Shown piece after piece: positions 36,646 to 47,223 of a DNA stretch of 64,000 nucleotides (positions are counted from its first letter, which is position 1; the number at the start of each line of letters is the position of its first letter). Under the pieces are notes generated by a model. It worked only from the letters and a program-made list of their open reading frames with translations, was not told where the DNA came from and searched no databases. The stretch is from NCBI GenBank assembly GCA_014281115.1, contig JACONQ010000015.1:2046001-2110000 (forward strand). The letters are read 5' to 3'. This DNA is from Laburnicola sp. R22_1. Lineage: Eukaryota; Ascomycota; Dothideomycetes; Pleosporales; Didymosphaeriaceae. Both the position numbers and the translations under genes were made by a program.

Positions 36646-39600
36646 ATGGCGAGACTGAGCCAAGAAAATGACGACGACAACACTGGTTTCTGTAAGAAGC
36701 CCTGCGACTTTGCTACTGCGTCTTAGCCAGAGGTCCCGACTTAGTAGAGCACTACTTAGGGTGCTCTGCCCATGGACCGGGATGAGTTAGATGACGACTT
36801 GTTGGAGATGGAGCGACGACGCAACGAGCGCAAAGTTATATTTGAAAAGGGACTTATTTGACCTAAAGATTACGACGAAGCTTTTGTAGACAACAACGAC
36901 GAAGGCAGACCTTCTAATAAAGGCAGACCTTTTAATAAAGGCAATTCTTTTGTTGACACACCTAATCTTCTGACTATGACACGTAACTGACGAGACTGTG
37001 CTAGCTTGCTACCTGCTAATCTCCCCAAGTATATGTACTTCACTAATGTTACTAACACTGATGGCGATGTTCTAGATTACAAACTCCGTGTTGGCGTCAC
37101 TAGTGTGGAGGATGGTTTAAAGCTGGACGAAGTTAAGGTTTAAGGGCATGTACAGTTTGTTAACGCTGTTAACTAGAAACCCGAGTTCTGGTGGGACATT
37201 GTCACGTCACTATTAACGACTGTACAATGGATTACTGACGAATTGGAAGATGATTAGACTAAGCTTTAAGAGTTTAAACAACTTAAGGCCAGTTGTAAAG
37301 TGTTGGAATAATAGTTTATAACAAAGTTAGAATAAGTCAAGACGTTGGAGGGTTGTATATTGTTATATAAGGACTCCCTTAAGATAGCGGAACAAGATGA
37401 TATCTAGCTACAGGGACATTATGAGTTATTAAAGAAGGACTTTATTTCTCTTAGTAGGTCTAAGATCCCTGCCGCCCATTATGTGGCTCTACAACAACAA
37501 CTTAGGGAGCTCTAAGGTTGACTGCTAGATGACTATGTCCCGCGCGTTGACTATTAAGACTTGGAGAATCGCGTCTCACAAATGACTGAAGTGGAGCACG
37601 CAATTTAACAGGAATTGAACACGGCTCGCATTTGCATTACTGAGCTTGGGGGAAAGCCGCCTGTACGCATTATCCTGCGGGGTTAATCTTGTGACGCTTG
37701 ACAGTTTGGGGATCCCAATTAGCCCATCCCCTCTGTTAAGCAACTTCCCAATGTTGAAGTTTGCTATACTCCAGCAAATAATCCGTCACTTAACTAGATA
37801 TGTTCTTTTCTTGCTCTAGATGCATAATACAACTCGCGCGCTGTAAGCCACATAAGTTATGCGTAATAACAGACTCGTCCGCTGCCATCCCGTGAAGTAA
37901 TTCCGTTACCTAGACTTACCGCGGATCCCCAATACTCACGCATTCGAATGCCTAAGGTGGATCCCTTTACTAGCGAAGACAAGGACAAGGACGACTATAA
38001 ACGCTGGCGCATTGTATTGATGGACAAGCTGCAAACTCTACTAAATGAGTAGTTACGCATTATGTATTTGCGAAGCCGACTTAAAGGACGTGCTTAGACT
38101 CTTGTGTACCCGCACTTTAAAACCGCCACGACTGTTGCTGACATGCTTAATTATCTTGATAAAATCTACCTGTCTGAGAACAAGCTGTTGGACGCGTAGG
38201 AGAAGATTATGGGCGACACCCTGGCGTAGGGCCCTAGGGAAACCCTTATGGACTGGCACGCGCGCTTTATGGCTGTTGTTAACTATCTTAATATGCCTAA
38301 CTACCTGCTAATGGGTTACGCCTGTTGACTCATGCATACTTGTGTTGTCCACGCCACTAACGCGTTATCTGTTCCTGGTGAGTCCTTTGCCTTCTATATG
38401 GAACGCGTGCTGTACATGGAACGTCTTAATTGCGAATCTATAATGGGCTGTTTAGGAAACTCCTTAATTGCGGCACCTGACCGCTTGAAAGCTCGCATAA
38501 CAATAACTAGATCTAATGCTGCTACGCGCACTACTTTATCTGCCCTGTGTATAAATAAGTTTACTGGGCGTAATAACTATGGGCGTACGTCACGCGAACT
38601 GGATTTACTAGCCAAGGCCAATGCCTGCTTTAAGTGTGGCGCTGCAGGATATTGAGTGATAGACGCGACCGCTAACTGTTGCAATGACGCCATAACCCTA
38701 GTAAAAGATATTAAGCACCTCTACGTTATCCTCTTAGGCCCCATTGATCATGAAGACGCGCAGTACGTTTATGCTATTTAGATGAATCCCGACTAATTGT
38801 ATGGAATGTATGGATATAACAGCCCGCGCGATGGGTTACCTGAGCCTGATGGTGATGCTAGTGATGATAAAGAAGGTGTGCGTCACGGCTGGGATTATGA
38901 GGATGAAGATGAGTCATATTTTTAATAGCTCCTGAGCGAAATCGCGCAAGGGAGCGATAGCAGCAGCGTATACAGAAGAATCTCGCAGTAATATGACGAA
39001 AAATAGATGAGTTTGAGTTGAATGATGAGCTTGGCATTCACCCATGGCGTATGTAACAGATTTCTACTGTTGCTATTAACACAGAACCTTAGTTAAACAA
39101 AGTTAAATAATTGCAGTTTATATGTCTTGTTAAACTCGCAGCATTTTGCAAATGGGCCAAGGCACGACAACTTACTAATATGGGAGCCAGCGTGTGCTTT
39201 GTTAGTCCCGCCTATGTTAAATAACACTAACTAAGACTATATAATGTCGACAACCTGATTACTCTGTGTCTTGTGGATGGCAAAGTTGTAGATAAGATCG
39301 GTTAAGCTGTGGACCTTATGATATGATATGGTACTCACACTAGCACCGCGATGTGTTTTGTTACTAACATTGGCGCTTTTGATGTTATCCTTGGCATGGA
39401 TTAGATGTTCGCTTATGACCTGCGACTAGGGTTACGCGACTAATTTATGATGTTTAATACGCATTATTGCCTGGTTTATTGTCTTGAAGATGCACTGCCT
39501 GAAACTGTATACTATAATAAGCCACCCACTAGTTTATTACGACCCATAACTCGCGAGGATATTAGTCTGATTACTGGCTGGGCAGCTTATCTGATGGCGA

Positions 39601-41970
39601 TCCACAACCCGGACTCTGTTGCTTGGCTGGAGCCTTATGACTGGGACTAGCTGGGTCGATTGCCTGACCTAACGATGGGCGATTGCGATGCGCAGACGTT
39701 CTGCGCTGCTATGGGACTCGCTGCGTGCAGTTAGACAGACTATGATAAGTTTATGAAAAAGTTGTCTGACAAACCCCGAACGGCGGATGAGATAAGGCAG
39801 TTGTTACCCGTGTGGTTATACGATAAGTCTTAATATTTTGACCCGAAGGAGGCTAACAAGTTACCTCCCCATTGCCCTGGAGTTGACTACGCCATTGACC
39901 TTGTTGACGATAAAGCTTCGCGACCCCATATATACGGTCTTATATGACTGGAGACTATGGCGGTTAAGGAGTATATTGATGAAATGACCGCGAAAGGGTT
40001 CTTGCGGATAAGCATGTCTTGGTACGCGTCTTCTGTCCTTGTTGTTAAAAAACCGGGGGGTGGATTATGCGTTTGCGTTGATTATTGCGTAATTAATGCC
40101 ATTACTGTAGCGGTTGTAGCTGAAAGGCGAAAGTCGAGGCAACACTTGTTGTATTGAATATGAGTAGTACCTAGGATATATACTAATAGGCAATCTAGGC
40201 AGCAGTGAACAAGTGTAGGCAGCAATGAACCAGTACAGGCAACAGTAGATCTGTAGGCAGCAACTCCAAACTTACCCACTACCGTTACAATTACAAAGCG
40301 TAATCGCAACGCGCCACTATTATTAAAAGACACGCTGGCGCGTATAAACAAGACAAAGTTTATGTCTATTATGGATGTTATTGCGGGTTTTAATAACATA
40401 CGCGTTAAGGAAGGCGATGAAGAAAAAATAGCGTTCCTTACGCGATACGGACTTTACGAGTACACTGTTATGCTGTTTAGACTTACTGGAGCTTCTGGTA
40501 CTTTCCAAACGTATATTAATGAAACGCTATAATAGCACTTGGATGATTTCTGTATAGCTTATTTAGATGATGTACTTGTGTATAGTGAAACTAAGGAGGA
40601 TTACATTGAACACGTACGAGCTGTGGTTGACAAACTTGGATAAGCTGGTCTGTACCTAAATATTAACCAGTGTCAATTCTAAGTTAAGAAGGTTAAGTAT
40701 CTGGGGATTATTCTGACCACTGAGGGTATTGAAATGGACCCTAATAAGGTTTAGGCAGTTTACAACTGGCAGCTGCCACGGTTGCTTAAAGATGTATAGG
40801 CTTTTCTTAGTTTCGCAAATTTCTACCGACAATTTATTAAAGGTTTTAGTCAGATTGCCCGACTATTGACTAACCTTACGAAAGGTGACGCACTAAAAGA
40901 CTGGCCTGTTAAACCAGACTCTTTTGCCGCGACTGCTTTTAACGCACTTAAGTAGGCCTTTGTAACTGCACCTGTCTTAGTACACTTTAACCTAGACAAG
41001 GAAACCTGGTTGGAAACAGACGCCTTCGACTTTGTTATGGCCGCGGTCCTGTCGCAGAAGGACGATTAAGACATATTATAACCTATTGCTTACTTATTAC
41101 ACAAAATGAATCCCGCGGAATGCAATTATGAGATCTACGACAAGGAACTACTAGCCATAGTACGAGCTTTTAAGGAATGGAGATCCGAATTATTAGGGAC
41201 CTGGGATCTAATTGACGTTGTTACTAATCACTTGGCTTTATAGTATTTTATGACTAGTAAATAGCTTAACTAATAATAAGCGCGATGGGCGGAGTTTTTG
41301 GCTGAGTTAACTTTCGCATTTGTTACTGTTCTGGAAAATAAGGTATAAAGCCTGACGCCTTGACATACTGCCTAGGCGACTTACCTGAAGGAAATGACGA
41401 CGCCCGCTAATAACACTAAGTCTAGATAGTCCTACGCCCAGAGATCTTTGAAGGCGAAGGGTTACACTACGCAGTTGCTGCCGCCTGCGCTTTGTTGGAC
41501 GAGAGTTGCCGCTCTGGTCTGTAGCTTGCAGCCATGCTATACTATATTGCTGAACTTGCTGCCAATGATGACAATCCTGTCGCCATAATGATGACAGAAA
41601 CTGACGAGACAGCGCAATTGCTTAAAGACATTGAGATAGCCTACGCTGCAGACGAGACAGTCTAGGACATTATTGCTGCTGTTAGAGCCAAGGCTCGACG
41701 TTTGCCAGAGAAGCTCCTTAAGCTGGGACTTAGGATTGAGGTTGCTGGTTGTTGTCTGAACAAAGGGCTGCTATATATTAAGGACCGGCTGTATGTTTCT
41801 AATAATAAGGAGCTCTACACGCGCATCCTTAAGCAAGCCCATAATAGCGTTACTACTAGTCATATTGGTCGCGAGGGTACTTATAAACGAGTTAGTCGCT
41901 GGTATTACTGGCTGCGCATGACCCATACTATTGCTTATTATGTCTGTGCTTGTGTCTCGTGTTGTTATAG
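36646..41970 (+). pseudogene. Gypsy gag-pol with scattered premature stops
   Basis: Gag starts at the ATG at 36,646 and ends with a zinc knuckle (CFKCG, about 38,625). A retropepsin follows (active-site region near 39,180 reads TNMGAS, the Asp probably lost; ILGMD near 39,390). Reverse transcriptase keeps an intact YLDD box at 40,560-40,571. RNase H covers about 40,950-41,290, and the HHCC zinc region of integrase covers about 41,850-41,970, where a pogo insertion cuts it. Fairly long open runs remain (38,332-38,655, 39,447-39,650, 41,702-41,970), but numerous TAG, some TAA and a few TGA codons break the frame, so no working polyprotein is expected. Confidence 0.85.
40106..40289. mobile_element. 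184-bp solo LTR inserted in the gypsy reverse transcriptase
   Basis: The insert starts TGTAGCGG and ends CGTTACA, with inverted TGTA/TACA ends and an exact 5-bp duplication ATTAC at 40,101-40,105 and 40,290-40,294. The reverse transcriptase frame is in register on either side. It carries a short motif, GTAGGCAGCAA, repeated imperfectly about four times (about 40,190-40,265). No internal region is present, so it is a solo LTR left by recombination. Its parent element is not in the window. Confidence 0.88.
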
Positions 41971-41972
41971 TA

Positions 41973-43762
41973 AGCTAGCGCATATAGTCGCCGCCCACAT
42001 AGGGTTGCCGCCCACCCCGCCAAAACGCGACACCTGCACAAAACACGCGATATCTCTCCACAACGCTCATCAATATGGACCCCCGCGAAGAAGCTATACA
42101 ATCAGCTATTAGCGATTTCAACGCTGGCCTTTATCCAAGCCTACGCGCTGTAGCGAAGGCATATAACATCCCTCGATCTACCCTCCGAGGCCGACTAGGT
42201 GGCGCGACAAACAGCGCGATTTGCCATCAACACCAGCAGAGATTAACTCCTGCGCAGGAGGACTTCCTAGTAGACTGGATCCTCGAAGAAGACGCACGCG
42301 CCTGCCCTCCCTCGCACGCTCGCGCTCGAGAAATGGCGAATCGAATTCTGCGTATGAATGGCGACAACCAGCCTGTTGGCAAGCTCTGGCTCTCACACTT
42401 CCTTAGGCGCCAGCCACGCGTTGCCTCTGTAGTCGGCAGAAAGCTAGAGGCTTAGAGAGCTGATGCAGCAACACCAGAGCAGCTACGCGCGTTCCTAGAG
42501 CTCTATAAGCAGACTCGACGGCGGCTTAATATACAGGCGGAGAATACCTACAATATGGATAAGACTGGCGTGGCTCTAAGAGTATGTACAAACACTAGAG
42601 TACTCTCTAGTAGTTAGAAGAAGAAGGCTTATATTCGGTCTCCAGAGAATCGCGAGTGGGTCTCTATAATCGAGTGCGTATCGGCGACAGGGCAGAAACT
42701 ACACTGCGCAGTCATCTTCAAAGGCCAGAGCCTACAGACTACCTAGTTCCCAGCCAAATCCGTGCCTAGCTAGCTCTATACAACCTCTGAGAACAGATGG
42801 ACGTCGAAAGCGATAGGTGTTGAGTGGCTACAGCGTATATTCATACCTGAGACGGCTGTAGGTGATAGCCAGTACCGCCTTCTTATCCTCAACGGTCACG
42901 GCAGCTATATTGATATAGACTTCCTGTGGCTCTGCAGGCTGCATTGTATACAGCTCCTATATCTACCTGCGCACACCTTACACGTCCTACAGCCTCTAGA
43001 TCTCGCTCCTTTCTCTGTGATCAAGTCCAGCTACAGGCGTCAGATCCAGGAGCTCGCATCACTCGACGACGCTGCGCCTGTTAAGAAGGAGCGCTTTATC
43101 ACCTGCTATCACCAAGCTAGGGAGGAAGGCTTCACAGAGCGTGTGATTCGAGCTGGCTAGCAGGCATCTGGCATCTGCCCATTCAACATCAATCACGTGC
43201 TCAGCTCGTCGCAGGTCTCTCGGAGGCCTACTACGCCTACTCGTCAGCAGCAGCCTCAGCAGCAGCTCCAGAGCTTCCTCTCTACTCCTCAGGGCCCTCG
43301 CGATCTCTATATAGCGCAGCACAGCGTCCAGAGCGTCGAGAATCTAGGTCGTACGACCCGGCTACTCCTACAGAAAGCAGGTAAGGCTCTAGCAGCTGCA
43401 AATGCTAGAGCTGCAGGCCTAGAAGCAGAGAAAAGACGACTTGAGCAGCAGCTAGAGATATCTACCTCTCAGCGTCAGCGTAAGCGCGTTCGAGTAGACC
43501 CGAATTAACGCTTTGCAGAAGTAGAGAGTATCAGGGAGGCTATGTGCGCAGCTGAGGCTTTAGCAGCTAAACCACGTATATTTACTGTATCAAGCACTTT
43601 AGAAACAGCTGCTATAGCTACAGCCGCTACAGCGCTTGAATCTATGTGTAGTCAATGGCAATTGTAATCAGCGTTGCTGAGATATCGCGGGTTTTGTGCA
43701 GGTGTCGCGTTTTGGCGGGGTGGGCGGCAACCCTATGTGGGCGGCGACTATATGCGCTAGCT
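41973..43762 (+). mobile_element. Pogo/Fot-type DNA transposon (pogo C) with 84-bp inverted termini
   Basis: The termini start AGCTAGCGCATATAGTCGCC and match over 84 bp with a single difference, flanked by TA at 41,971-41,972 and 43,763-43,764. Length is 1,790 bp. It encodes one transposase reading rightward from 42,075. It is inserted in the integrase zinc region of the younger gypsy element. The near-identical termini mean it is among the most recent insertions here. Confidence 0.95.
42075..43508 (+). pseudogene. Pogo C transposase, 477 codons with five in-frame TAG stops
   Basis: The ATG at 42,075 opens a frame that keeps register to TAA at 43,506-43,508. An N-terminal psq-type helix-turn-helix (about residues 1-50) is followed by a CENP-B-type DNA-binding region (about 55-130), then a DDE domain whose first acidic residue is kept (NMDKTG, near 42,555). 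The second reads LNGHGS where D is expected. A coiled, glutamine- and arginine-rich tail (about 375-477) ends in a basic RKRVRV run. All five stops are TAG, the first at 42,453-42,455, as expected from CAG or TGG after RIP. Family knowledge: these enzymes cut and paste at TA sites. This copy should be inactive. Confidence 0.9.
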
Positions 43763-44201
43763 TATATACGTTGCATTAGCGCATTGAGCCCCATGCAGGA
43801 ACTAGAGCCTGGTGTAACTTGAGCACGGAAAGGGATCCTCTGAACCTAAAACCTATCTTATAGAGGTTCTATATTTATAACTACCATATAAATATTACTT
43901 GAAAACTTTACTGCATATAGAAAAGTGTGTATTATTCTATGTACGAGCGTCGCTGCCCAACGAGCAGTTGACGCGTCACATGCCCTTATAGCATGTAAGT
44001 ATAGAGTGGTCACTAACATATGCACAGGCATAGTGTACTGCACTGATATCACGTGATTAATAACTAAGCGTTACACACGGTTTAACTATGGCCAGCTGAC
44101 GTCCCTCTTGGTGAGAATAGCCCAAGGAAAAAAACACATTATTCTGTAGCAGGTAGAAGAAAAAAGTGTTCTACTTTTTTAGACTACAGTTTAACCCAAG
44201 C
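43763..44201. other. Edge of the transposon block
   Basis: The first about 90 bp are the gypsy remainder right of pogo C. After about 43,850 the sequence is unique and moderately AT-rich, with no gene. The last part holds the 3' untranslated region of the peptide transporter, with a short AAAAAGT/ACTTTTT hairpin near 44,163-44,182. Confidence 0.6.
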
Positions 44202-46152
44202 TTAATATGCCTTCATGTCCTTCTCGTTAATCACGTTTCCAGCTGCGACACTGCCATCATCCACACGCTCGACATCGTCCTTCTTATTGCCCAAGTACTT
44301 CGACTGTTGAAGGCTGTTCATAGCATCTTCCTCGCGATCAGCCTTGCGGAAGGTGAGATAGAAACCAATTGCGCCAACTGCGGCAATGATCGCGACGGCG
44401 CCGTAGTTCCACACAAGAAGTGGATCTTCAGAGAGGCCTGTGAGAGCTTGACCAAGAGCACTGGACACAGCCGATGTGAATAGAGCAATGGCTTGTACGG
44501 TGGACTTCATGTTGGCGGGAGCTTTCGTGTAAGCATACCTATGTTGTCAGCAGAAGTTTCAATTGAGAGACGACGCAAGACCACGTACTCAAGCTTGGTG
44601 ATCGAAGCAAGGACCTCAGACATGCCAATAAGACCATAGGGAACGACCTGTATCCAAACGGAAATGTCCGCATTGCAGTCTTTACGAGTCGCACTTAGCT
44701 CGTTAATCTGCTTTCCGCACGGTGACATCTTGTAGATGTAATACTGGATAACGCAAGCCGAGACCATAGCCAAGGACGCAAGCGTGAAGCCAGCAGTGAT
44801 CTTCTTGATAGGAGAGAAGATAATCCCCGCCTTACGGAGCCCTGGATAGACGATGAAGTCCATGATCGGGATGACAATGATGATGAAGATGGGATTCAAC
44901 TTCGCTACAATGTCATTGGGTGTATTTCCCAAGTTCATCGTTCCGGCTTGCGAGACGAGGTTATTCAGCATCTGATTATACGCGAGCCAGTAGAGAGGAT
45001 AAAAAACAAAGACTTTGCAAGCAACGATACCACGCCTGACCTCATCCACCCAGGCGTCATCAAAGGTCATCCAAGACGGAACGACGTCGCCATTGGCGCG
45101 CAGAGAACTAGGCTTGACGCGCTCCCAGAAGTGCTCGTCCTTCCATATATTCTTTCTGGTAGACCTTTTCGTGGCGAGCCGGATAAGCTTGAACGCCTTG
45201 CCCATGACGGAGCCAGTGGGTGGCGTAAGCCTGTATTGTTTCTTGAAGTAAAAGAGAATGATGGGGCAGAGGACATAGCAGATGGTTGGCAGAGTGAACG
45301 AGAGCCAGAAGCCAACGAAATGTTCCGAGTAGACCATGGCGAGGGAGCCGGTAAGCGATCCACAATTGATCAAGAAGTAGAAGTAAATATAGATGCGTGC
45401 AGCTGTTGTGGCGGGATCGACGATCTCTTTGCTGCCGTTTTTCTTGACTCGAATATAGGCTCTTTGGTTCTTGTATTGCTCGGCAATCAGAGGCGAGATG
45501 TTCGACTTGAACCCACCCGTGCCGATACCCATGACGACAAGTCCGACAGAGAAAATACCGATGGCAACGTCCGGCTTCACAATGACTTGTGGGATAGCAG
45601 AAAAGATAAGCAAGATGTGACCGAGTATTGCGACTAAGTTGGCGTACTGGATCGTTTTGTAACGACCCAAGTATTCATCAGCTATCCAGGCACCGAAGAG
45701 AGGCGTGAAGTAAGACCAGAATTGGTTGAACATGGTCAAGCCAGTCGAGGCTCTCTGTCCCATTCCGAGGGCACCCGATCCGGGCTTTTTAAGGAAGCCG
45801 GCACCAGTTGTTGAGCCGGGGGGGAGCTTCTTCTGGATGAAATTGACGACTCGAAGTATAATCAGCACAGTCCCAAAGCCGGATGGTGCGTGATAAATAA
45901 CGTACAGACAGCGCTGGTACCATAGTAACTAAAGCGTTCCACGAACTCAACAGAGGCCACAGTCCACGCAGTCCATGGAATAGAGCCAGCGACACGAGGA
46001 AGCGTTGCCCATTCTTCCTCGGTAGGGGCGGGCCCTAGCAAGTGTTCATCCTCATCAATGATGGAGCTGGGGGTGCTGGTGTCCAAGGGAATAGTGTCCA
46101 GCACGGTAGCGCCTTTGCTGACCTCGAGACTGGCACGAGCGTCGGTGGCCAT
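44202..46152 (-). CDS. POT/PTR2-family proton-coupled peptide transporter
   Basis: Three exons (46,152-45,906; 45,849-44,589; 44,538-44,202) join to 614 residues. Introns are 56 bp (GTACGT...TTCGAG) and 50 bp (GTACGT...ACATAG). The family proton-coupling motif ExxERFxYY is intact as EFVERFSYY just before intron 1. The first family signature reads GAWIADEYLGRYKT near residue 135 and the second, FYFLINCGSL, near 237. Hydrophobic segments fit about 12 transmembrane helices. The family imports di- and tripeptides across the plasma membrane with protons; fungal Ptr2 is the closest idea, so a nutrient-uptake role is inferred. I chose the ATG at 46,152 (AAAATGG context) over an in-frame ATG at 46,233 in poor context. 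It is the gene nearest to the transposon block and looks intact. Confidence 0.92.
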
Positions 46153-47223
46153 TTTCGTGAATTCAGGCTCGATTGTCAAAAAAGTACGAGAAAAGACAGC
46201 CGCTTCGGGCAGCAGGGCATGGAGGGTCTTCATATAGATAACCTCTGCCCGTGCATCCCCGCGTTCAGGCTACCGAGAGCCAAGGGCCAGAGGGATCAAT
46301 CTGTTATCGCAGCGCTCCCTGTTCGTGAGGTGAAGGAGGCCCCGGGAGTGCGGCATCGAGACAGTTGGCTGCTGTAGCCGCTGCTAAAGGCACCAAAAAG
46401 CGACGTTGCCACGGTGCCCCAAGACTAGAGCGCGGCGGTAGGTTGAAATAGGGAGGAGGAAGGGATCTCAGGCGGCACAATTGTGCAACTGTGCCGTTCC
46501 GACAACTGGATGGAAGCTTCGAAGAGGCAGTGCCAAGGGCGCGGCAGTCTGTAAGAGATAAGGCTTCATAGAAGGCACCCTTGATCATGTGTTGATGGAA
46601 TTGCCCAGGTGCCTCGGTGGTGAGAATTGCCCAGACTTCCAAGGTTGCCAAGCGTCCCGCTATCGCGCTGCATCGGAACCTTCCTCTTCAAGACTTTTTG
46701 ACTGCTGGGCAGAGGAGAGCCAAGATGTGGGACGGAGCGACAGCTAGCAATGGAGCTCTCGCACGCGTTTGCAGCTGCGAGCGGGCTTCGTTGCGTATTT
46801 CGACGGCCTATAGACGGCAGCAACGCGATGAGGAAGCCGCGCGGGGCAGAACAGCACAGCAGATGGTGAGTGGTGAGTCGTGGTAGCTGGAGGAGCCATC
46901 TTGGAGCGGACCGTAAAACTCGCCGAGATGTTCGAAATTGACCGGCACGTGACCGGACAACTAGGTGCCCGCCGCACTCTGGATGGACCTCCGAGCACAG
47001 CATCATGACTTGACAGGGTTCCACGATGATGGACGCCTCCCAGGCATGCACACGACGGCAAAAGAACGCAGGAGCTTGGTGGCCCGCTGGCCTTTTTATT
47101 GTCTACCAAGGTAGCGAGCCAGTGAGATGCGCATGATTGTTAGGCGCTCAGCCCGGAGCCGCATCCTCGACCCCGCGCCCAGGCAACCGACCTGGACAAC
47201 CACCAGTCGCTTCAACAGTCAAC
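46153..47223. other. Divergent intergenic region between the peptide transporter and the HET gene
   Basis: About 1.07 kb without a supported gene; the open frames on both strands here overlap and look unconserved. It should hold the promoters of both divergent genes. An in-frame non-ATG extension of the HET frame reaches 47,137. No defined motif is claimed. Confidence 0.6.

Larger units (their letters stand above)
35317..43850 (+). mobile_element. Younger Ty3/gypsy retrotransposon, mildly RIP-altered, interrupted twice
   Basis: Base composition changes at 35,317 from very AT-rich to nearly balanced. The element starts TGTCACTGATC, a typical LTR start. It then has a probable 5' LTR and leader (to about 36,600) and a gag-pol frame from 36,646. 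A solo LTR (40,106-40,289) and a pogo element (41,973-43,762) interrupt it. After the pogo element only about 90 bp remain before unique DNA, so the integrase core and 3' LTR are missing. Premature stops are mostly TAG, with some TAA and TGA, pointing to C-to-T change at CA and CG sites. Confidence 0.8.

Noticed and set aside
1..43850. A CRISPR array, origin or bacterial operon in the AT-rich repeats
   Set aside because: Repeats are dispersed transposon pieces without regular spacers, and the flanking genes are intron-containing fungal genes.
44948..45637. Plus-strand 229-codon frame
   Set aside because: It is antisense to the peptide transporter's second exon, which has clear family motifs.
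46566..47109. Minus-strand frames in the divergent promoter
   Set aside because: Overlapping frames of similar length occur on both strands, with no domain or splice evidence.
47137..47223. N-terminal extension of the HET protein by 29 codons
   Set aside because: It starts at TTG and contains no ATG; the first in-frame ATG is at 47,224.
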